Shown: positions 6,858 through 12,773 of the stretch, piece after piece
Position numbering within the stretch: the first letter of the stretch is position 1
Layout: each line of letters begins with the position of its first letter
Made by a program: the position numbers and the translations under genes
Source of the DNA: Thalassiosira profunda
Taxonomy: Eukaryota > Bacillariophyta > Thalassiosirophyceae > Thalassiosirales > Thalassiosiraceae
DNA length: 12,773 nucleotides
Assembly: GCA_036939355.1 (NCBI GenBank)
Contig: JALLAP010000460.1
Span: forward strand, 1-12,773
Direction: 5' to 3'
Notes under the pieces: generated by a model
The model's input: the letters and a program-made list of their open reading frames with translations, nothing else
Databases searched by the model: none
What the model was told of the DNA's origin: nothing

Positions 6858-8660
6858 ATGTCATCTGCAACGGTGGGGTCGCCGGTGGTCGTCGTCTGTG
6901 GCGGAGATACCGATGGTACACAAGATGTGCGCGAGGCGAAGCGGGCGAAGACAGAGCGAGCCAGGACCTTCCGTCCCGGATCGGCCGCGCTGTTGGACAA
7001 CATGCTCCATCCCTTGTCGCGGGAGGATTTCCTAAATTGTCACTTTCGCAAATCCGCGGTGCACATCCAGAGACGAGCCTCTGACCAGGAGAGAAAGGCT
7101 TTGGTGGAGCGGATTTGCAGCGACTACCTCTTCGATTTGGACGCGCGCCGGATCTTCGAAGAGACGAGCTCCGAGAACGTGTTCCTGTGGCTGCGCCCAT
7201 CGACCGAGGATGGCCACAAAACAACAACGCTGAACAGCGTGGAGATAGCGGACCCGGACACGGCGCACGCGCTGCACGTCTCGGGCAACCACCCGGCGTA
7301 CTGCCGCGCCCCGCCCCCGCTCGAGCGGCGCCTCGTCGGGCCGCTCCTGCGCGCGACGGGGCTGGGCGGCGGGCACTACCACCCGCCGCACGCGGAGGCG
7401 GTGACGCTGGGCGGGAATACGACGCTGGGGCGGGGGGAGGTGGAGCTCTTCATCGGCGCCCCGTCTTCTTCGTCTGCGAGCGGTGGCAATGTTGCAAATG
7501 GAGATGTTTGCAATGGAAACAAAGGCAACGAAAAGCAGCACACGACGGGGTGGCACACGGACTTTCAGGAGAACTTCACCATTCAATTGAGTGGTGTGAA
7601 ACGGTGGACTTTGCGACGGGGGCGGGTCCGCCATCCGGTGCGAGCCACAACGCCCCATTACGCGCGGGAGGGGAGCGTCGTCGAGAACCAACTAAAGCTG
7701 GCCCGTCTTTCGTGCCTGGGAGGGAACGCCGTGCGCAATTTGACTCCTGGGGAAGTGGACGCAACCGAGGGCCCGTACGGATTCGAGTACGGCGACAACA
7801 ACGCTTATGGGCCGGAGGAAACGATTGTGGTGTATCCTGGCGATGTTTTGTATTTCCCATCAGGGATGTGGCACCGCGTCGAATCGATCGAGCCCGGCGT
7901 CAGCCTCAACGTCTCGCTAATGGGCACCACCTATGCCACGCTAGTCGCAGAGGCATTGCAACACTTGATGGTCGGAAGCGATGAACGGTGGCGGGAGATT
8001 GTCACATCGCGGCCAGGTGACGATGGAACGCAGCGGTTGCAGGGCTTGTTGAACGGGCTGAGCGGTCTGGTCGAACGATTTGTAAATGAGCAGGGCGGGG
8101 CGAGGAGCCTGCTGCCTCCGGCGCTGTCTCATCCTCTCATGTCGCCTCAGGAGAATGAAAACGACGAGGGAGTCGACAGTGATGGTGATATGAGCGAACC
8201 GATGGATGAGCAAGCTGAAGACGAACCGGGCACAGATGACGACGACGAAGTTCCATCGTCGGCCATCATCGTTGATATGGATTCCTTCGAGGGGCCTCAT
8301 GGCTGGGCTTCTTCGATACCACCCACTGCGCAACTCGTCAAAAACCCGCTCGCTTCCTTGATTGCAATGCCGGACATCACCGGTCGCCCGGATAATGCAG
8401 ACGCAACGAGAGAGGCGAGGCCGAGGCGCTACATTCTCAACGTAAACTATGCGGGAAACGACATGATTGAGAGCCACGTCCGGGTCGTGCTCGAAACGAC
8501 CGACCCCGCTGTGACGTCTCGAATGAGCAGCTACATTGCGAGCGAGGCGGCTGGACAGGATCCTGTGAGGGAACAAGCGGGTCTGTTGAATACCTCTCCT
8601 GGCCTGTGTTTGCTCTACTACGGGTACTTGGCATGGAATGAGACGTCACAGATGAGCTGA
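6858..8660 (+). CDS. JmjC/cupin-fold 2-oxoglutarate oxygenase-like protein
   Basis: A single 600-residue frame with no intron. The core resembles the cupin-4/JmjC ribosomal-oxygenase-type fold (hydroxylases and demethylases using Fe(II) and 2-oxoglutarate). The metal triad would be His233 and Asp235 in GWHTD plus His339 in GMWHRVES. Lys248 (GVKRWTL) is placed to bind 2-oxoglutarate, and PGDVLYFPSG precedes the last His. Residues 20-35 (REAKRAKTERAR) could be a nuclear signal. A Ser/Gly/Asn-rich insert (about 201-228) sits just before the HxD motif. An acidic stretch (about 432-465) separates the catalytic part from a C-terminal region (about 500-600) that I do not recognise. It is probably nuclear or nucleolar; the substrate is unknown. 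Its stop lies 58 bp from that of the convergent chitinase gene. Confidence 0.88.
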   Translation: MSSATVGSPVVVVCGGDTDGTQDVREAKRAKTERARTFRPGSAALLDNMLHPLSREDFLNCHFRKSAVHIQRRASDQERKALVERICSDYLFDLDARRIFEETSSENVFLWLRPSTEDGHKTTTLNSVEIADPDTAHALHVSGNHPAYCRAPPPLERRLVGPLLRATGLGGGHYHPPHAEAVTLGGNTTLGRGEVELFIGAPSSSSASGGNVANGDVCNGNKGNEKQHTTGWHTDFQENFTIQLSGVKRWTLRRGRVRHPVRATTPHYAREGSVVENQLKLARLSCLGGNAVRNLTPGEVDATEGPYGFEYGDNNAYGPEETIVVYPGDVLYFPSGMWHRVESIEPGVSLNVSLMGTTYATLVAEALQHLMVGSDERWREIVTSRPGDDGTQRLQGLLNGLSGLVERFVNEQGGARSLLPPALSHPLMSPQENENDEGVDSDGDMSEPMDEQAEDEPGTDDDDEVPSSAIIVDMDSFEGPHGWASSIPPTAQLVKNPLASLIAMPDITGRPDNADATREARPRRYILNVNYAGNDMIESHVRVVLETTDPAVTSRMSSYIASEAAGQDPVREQAGLLNTSPGLCLLYYGYLAWNETSQMS

Positions 8661-8718
8661 GACGTTCATAGGGTATTAGACATAAAAGGTCTGCGGCCTC
8701 TCCTGCCATTGGCTCGTC
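8661..8718. other. 58-bp convergent gap between genes 5 and 6
   Basis: Stop codons of the JmjC gene (8660) and the chitinase gene (8719) face each other across 58 bp. The 3' UTRs almost certainly overlap. I see nothing else here. Confidence 0.6.
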
Positions 8719-11700
8719 TTATGCCTCGGATGCTGATGGTCCCTGCAAGCACAGTTCTTTGGCGTTGGAATGATGGAAGTTGCAACATTGCTCCAAAGTC
8801 TCGTAGAGCGGTGGGGGCCATAATCCTTCCTCGCAATCATTCTTACAGGTGGTTTGATAATCCTATAATCAAGAAGCAACGCATTGCGGTGAGAGCTCTC
8901 TCCTTGGACACATCATATGCGCGAAAAAAATGCTCAGATATCAAGAGCTTACCGTGTAGTATTGGCAAGTTGCGGGAGCAGGCGTCGGACCTGGAGGCGT
9001 CGGCGGAGGAGTCGTCGGGCTGATCGTCGGCGAGCCCGTGAGTCCCAAACACTCATCGAGGGTCTTCCAATACGCTGCGCCGTTGCAGCAAGACTCCAGG
9101 CTGTCGTATTCCACGCCCCATCCGTTGCATCCTTGAACTATGAGGTGTACGACAGAAGGCCAGGTTAGCTTCACATGAACAAAAAGAAAGTCGACCAAGC
9201 AACGTAGAGTTCTCACCGCACAAATTTCCATCGGAGTAGAAGGGGCAATCCGACAGAAGAGTAGGGTTGGCTGTAGTTGGGCTGATCGTGGGCGCGTCCG
9301 TTATGCCCATGCAAGTCTCGTAGGCTCCTGACCAGGTGTATTCGTTCTCGCAGCACAAGCCAAGCGACGGGTAGAGTGTCTGGCCTTGCTCGTTGCAGTC
9401 AGAACGACAAGTACCGCTCCAATCCGTGTAAAACTGGCAAACCTGAGGGGCGCCAGTTGTCGGGGTCGTTGTCGGTGCGTCCGTCAATCCCAAGCACTGC
9501 TCGATGCCATTCAATCCAGGCCAGAAGTGGTGCTTGTCGCAACATTGTTGGAGGTCCTCGTACAGCGGAGGCCAACTTGGATCGTCACCTTGGCCACAGT
9601 CGTTGACGCAAGTTTCCTTTGATTGGCAGGGAGTAAAATGTCAATTCAGTATCAAAGGCACACAAACAATAACAGGGCATCTATTGGCTCGACTCACCAT
9701 ATTCGTGTAATACACTGCACAATGATGACAGAAGAGGCAGCCAAGTGAGCAACATACGATGAACAGATGAATCGGTTCGAGTTCGGCAGCAAAGCGGCAT
9801 CTTACGACATTGAGACGGAGCCTTGGTTGGCTCTGGAGTGTTCGGACCTGGAGGCGCTGGTAAAGAGGCGGTCGGACTGGTCGTTGGCGGGCCCGATACG
9901 CCCAAACACTCATCGAGGGTCTTCCAATACGATGCGCCGTTGCAGCAAGACTCCAGGCTGTCGTATTCCACGCCCCATCCGTTGCATCCTTGAACTATGA
10001 GGTGTACGACAGAAGGCCAGGTTAGCTTCACATGAACAAAAAGAAAGTCGACCAAGCAACGTAGAGTTCTCACCGCACAAATTTCCATCGGAGTAGAAGG
10101 GGCAATCCGACAGAAGAGTAGGGTTGGCGGTCGTCGGACTGATCGTGGGCGCGTCCGTTATGCCCATGCAAGTCTCGTAAGCCCCCGCCCAGGTGTATTC
10201 GTTCCCGCAGCATAAGTCAAGCGACGCGTACAGCGTCTGGCTTTGCTCGTTGCAGTCAGAACGACAAGTACCGCTCCAATCCGTATAAAACTGGCAAACT
10301 TGGGGGGCGCCGGTTGTCGGGGTCGTTGTCGGTGCGTCCGTCAATCCCAGACACTGTTCGATGCCATTCAATCCAGGCCAGAAGTGGTGCTTGTCGCAAC
10401 ATTGTTCAAGCTCCTCGTACAGCGGAGGCCAACTTGGATCGTCACCTTGTCCACAGTCGTTGACGCAAGTTACCGTATTCGTGTAATACAGGCATGGAGA
10501 GGGGGCCTTGGTCGGGCCAGGAGGTGTTGGTGGAGCGGTCGTAGGGCTAACCGTTGGCGCGCCCGTGAGCCCCAAACACTCCGCCTCCGTCTTCCAATAC
10601 GATGCACCAGCGCAGCAAGCGTCTAGACTCTCGTATTGCTCGCCCCATCCGTTGCAACCTTGCACGCATAAGTCCCCATTTGAGTAGAAAGGGCAAGGAA
10701 TGGGGGAGCTCGTGGGCCATGCCGAGGGAGACGTCGTCGGCGCTCCCGTGGTCGGGCTCGTCGTTGGAACGGCCGGCACCGGGCTTTGCGTCGGCTGCGC
10801 CAATCACCCAAGAAAATGGCAGAGAGTACGTCGGGGTCAGCCATTGAAACTCAGTACGCACTCGGGCAAAGCCAACCAAATACAAAACTCACCGCTTTGC
10901 TCGGCGCCGGCGCAATCGCATCGCACGCCGGACAAGTGCCCCAGACCCCGCTCCCGCCGCTCACGCAGCTGTCGTACAACGTCTGCAAATCGTAGCACTC
11001 GTCGAACCCCAGCGCCTCCGCTCCCAGCTCTGAAACGGCGCGACAGTAGTTGTCCAGCCTCCCCACGGTGGCCTGTTTGGCGCCGGTCGAGGCTGGATAC
11101 CCCGCGTTTGGCGCGCAGTTGACGCCGCCCAACCCGTCGCTGCTATAAGTGGGACCGCTGCAGAGGAAGGGGGTGGGACACTCGAGCCCCCCGTTGATGA
11201 CGAAGAGGGAGCCGCCGAAGGAGCCCGCCGACGCGAAGTCGGAGGGGGTGGTAGGCGCAAAGTCGGTGGAGGCGGCGCCGGTGCTCGTCGTCCAGAACCA
11301 GATGGCTGTACGGCAGTGAGAAACATACATAAGGTTTGCATGAGCACGCACGACATATGATGTGCACTGAACGTTTGCTCACCGGTGCCCCACGCGACGG
11401 CGCTGTCGGTCGCCACGAGCTCGGGCTCGGCGCACAGGTCCACCCCCAGCGCGGCCCCGGCGTCGATGTAGTTGTAATTCCACGACAGTTGGATCTGGAT
11501 AAAGCATACGAGCACAAACATGCCAGGTGAGTTTATCAGCAGCATATGCAAGATAGAGCATTGGCAAGAGAGAGACTCACCGGGCCCCTCCCAAAGAAGT
11601 TCAAGTTAGCCTCGTACCCGAACGGACTCGTCTCCGGCACCGTGCCGCAGCTGCACCCGTCCGGAGTCGTGGTCGGGTTCAGGCTTCCCGCGCAGTACGG

Positions 11701-12256
11701 ATCGTCCCGGCTTCCCGCCCCGGAGAATCCGTCGGGCTGGCAGTAGAGCGTCCCGGAATCGACGGCGATGGCGCCGCACTGGGACGTCTCGCGCGTAAAC
11801 TGGTAGCTCCCGGTCTCGTGGAGGGTGTGCCCGAGGAAGGCCGCGAGCTCGTTCCGGCGGCCGAGCTCGGTGAGGCCGGCGAAGATTTGGTTGCTGCGCG
11901 TATGTTGTTGAATGTTGAGTTGCGAATGGAAGGAGATGAGAGTTGCAAATAGGGCAGGCGGCAGATTCCAACGAGCAATAAACTCACCCCGCGTTGGCCG
12001 GCGCCGCGTTCCAGTTCTTGACGGCGGTGCAGAAGCTGTCGTAGGTGTACAGCGGATCCGGCGCCGGCGCGAGGGCGTCGAAACTCGCCTCGCCGAAGAA
12101 GGAAATGACGGACCCGTCGCAGGCGGACGATTGGAGGCTGCGCTTCCGCAGACGAGGCCGTGGCGCGTCGGCGCTGACGTCTGCCGCGGCGCCGGCTTGG
12201 GCCGCGGCGGCCAGAGCGGCGAGGAGGAGCGCGGGGAGGAGGGAGCCGGGCGCCAT
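8719..12256 (-). CDS. GH19 chitinase with eight C-terminal six-cysteine modules
   Basis: Ten exons in gene order: 12256-11988, 11893-11581, 11494-11383, 11305-10893, 10794-10074, 9994-9806, 9714-9698, 9616-9217, 9137-8953 and 8862-8719. They give 920 residues, with frame kept across all nine introns (77-98 nt). A signal peptide covers about residues 1-22. The GH19 domain (about 68-365) should cleave chitin between GlcNAc units. Glu116 in LHETG is the expected general acid and Glu125 (FTRE) the second catalytic Glu, with the spacing of class IV enzymes. FFGRGPIQLSWNYNY and TAIWFW are family hallmarks, reconstituted precisely by splicing. From residue 403, eight modules with six Cys each follow, with Pro/Thr linkers. 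The modules probably bind cell-wall polymer, but this is inferred. In a chitin-making diatom the enzyme could remodel its own fibrils; defence is an alternative. Confidence 0.93.
9044..9271 (-). repeat. Near-identical duplicate including intron (copy in A3/C2)
   Basis: This 228-bp block matches 9901-10128 (offset 857 bp) with one substitution, which changes Ala to Ser in CCNGA(A/S)YW. It contains the whole 79-nt intron 9138-9216, identical to the intron at 9995-10073. Confidence 0.92.
9698..9714 (-). other. 17-nt microexon in module B2
   Basis: The exon encodes the end of a Leu codon plus YYTNM and is flanked by introns of 91 nt (9715-9805) and 81 nt (9617-9697). The matching 17 bases in module B1 (10474-10490, 16 of 17 identical) lie in uninterrupted coding sequence. 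This and the kept frame (phase 1 in, phase 0 out) support the microexon. Confidence 0.87.
9901..10128 (-). repeat. Near-identical duplicate including intron (copy in A2/C1)
   Basis: Partner of 9044-9271. It holds the intron 9995-10073, which starts GTGAGAAC and ends CCTCATAG. Splicing restores LCVQGCNGWG, the same as the intronless module A1. Confidence 0.92.
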
Positions 12257-12773
12257 CGTCGACGAGTGACGGGAGATGAAAAGTTCGCGCCAAGACGTGC
12301 TCGTCCGCCCGCAGCGACGATGGAAACTGTGCGTCGAAACTTGTGCGCTGCTCCGTCAGCACGCTTGGCTGGGAGCTTTTGGCGTGGTGGGTAGTTGCCT
12401 GCCGCCGTGCGGGGTTGCTATCGCTTCGCGGCCTCACCATGCTGGTGCTGGGCGGGCTGAAGGTGTGGGCTGAGAAGCATCACTCGTGACAGGCAGTTGA
12501 GCCCTTGAGCCCGCCTGAGAAGGCAGTGCCACTCGTCTGAGGTATTGTAACGTGGGATCAGTTTTTTTGGAGAAGACACACAGGTCCTCCACCTCTCCTT
12601 ACGCAACGGCCAGGCACCACTCTGGCTCTGTGCCTGAGCCTGCCGCAAAAGATGACGGTACAACAACTCAACAGACAGACCTCTTTGAGGTTTTGTGCGA
12701 AGACATAATTATGTACCTACCACGGACGTGTGGTCGAAAAATTCCAGGGTAAATTCCATCGAAAACTATACTA
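12257..12773. other. 517 bp upstream of the chitinase gene; promoter side, no gene seen
   Basis: This is the 5' flank of the chitinase gene. No reading frame here has family-like content, and the short frames on both strands have arbitrary composition. There is a T7 run near 12561. A small ACCAC-6 nt-GTGGT inverted repeat with an ACGTG core lies near 12719-12734. A TTCGCGCC motif lies near 12284. None of these is convincing alone. Confidence 0.45.

Larger units (their letters stand above)
8719..10695 (-). repeat. Array of eight six-cysteine modules, order A-B-C-A-B-C-A-B
   Basis: First Cys of each module, in gene order: A1 10695, B1 10494, C1 10296, A2 10104, B2 9809, C2 9439, A3 9247, B3 8967. 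The pattern is C-x(7-10)-C-x(2-3)-C, then CC, then C. A begins CPFYS and has GCNGWG. B begins C(L/Q)YYT and has LEQCC or LQQCC. C begins CQFYTDWSGTC. Linkers repeat TDAPTTTPTTGAP and TDAPTISPTTANP. B3 is degenerate and ends the protein. B2-C2-A3 is a copy of B1-C1-A2. Confidence 0.9.

Noticed and set aside
7115..7984. 289-residue plus-strand frame inside the JmjC gene
   Set aside because: It is a +1 frame within a 600-residue conserved frame and is Arg/Ala/Pro rich, as expected of GC-rich shadows.
10474..10490. A hidden microexon in module B1 like that in B2
   Set aside because: B1 is open in frame across this segment with no flanking donor or acceptor pairs, so no splicing is needed.
8719..10695. 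CRISPR array or mobile element, suggested by the regular repeats
   Set aside because: The repeats are long coding modules with a cysteine framework and introns. There are no short identical repeats with unique spacers, no terminal inverted repeats and no transposase.
11679..12440. 253-residue minus-strand frame at the chitinase 5' end
   Set aside because: It is in a different frame from the GH19 exons and reads through a well-supported intron.
12418..12666. Small minus-strand gene upstream of the chitinase
   Set aside because: The 82-residue frame has no recognisable motif, signal peptide or splice context and sits in the promoter side of the chitinase gene.

Overview
The window is nuclear DNA from a eukaryotic alga, most likely a diatom. 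The case rests on 16 short introns (72-98 nt, all starting GTAAG or GTGAG and ending AG), secreted and plastid-type presequences, and protein families that look diatom-like to me: an RIIGG trypsin with a C-terminal beta-rich domain, a Golgi-type sulfotransferase-like protein, and six-cysteine repeats of the CPFYS...CC...C kind. A Thalassiosira-like centric diatom, a group that makes chitin, would fit the chitinase found here. That is inference from remembered families, not from a search.

Six protein-coding genes lie in strictly alternating orientation. (1) 1-2029 (+) is the 3' part of a modular secreted protein. Two near-identical jelly-roll-like domains are joined by Thr-Pro-Pro-Pro linkers, and much of the linker is encoded by amplified 48-nt exon plus ~80-nt intron units. 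(2) 2155-3777 (-) is a three-exon secreted trypsin with a C-terminal beta domain. (3) 4190-5364 (+) is a type II membrane sulfotransferase-like protein whose reading frame appears to be broken by one missing base near 4456. (4) 5406-6648 (-) is a two-exon aldo-keto reductase with a duplicated plastid-presequence-like motif and Glu in place of the catalytic Asp. (5) 6858-8660 (+) is an intronless JmjC/cupin 2-oxoglutarate oxygenase-like protein. (6) 8719-12256 (-) is a ten-exon GH19 chitinase with eight six-cysteine modules in the order A-B-C-A-B-C-A-B.

Convergent pairs are separated by only 125, 41 and 58 bp, and divergent pairs share 412- and 209-bp promoter regions. The last 517 bp, upstream of the chitinase, holds nothing I recognise. 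Genes 1, 2 and 6 are predicted extracellular and would act at or outside the cell wall (protein and chitin turnover, binding to matrix). Gene 3 would act in the Golgi, gene 4 probably in the plastid, and gene 5 in the nucleus or cytosol. I see no pathway that unites all six.

The most striking features are in genes 6 and 1. In gene 6, homologous modules differ in whether they carry introns, and a 17-nt microexon sits where the sister module is continuous. In gene 1, whole exon-intron units have been amplified. I see no RNA genes, CRISPR arrays or transposons.
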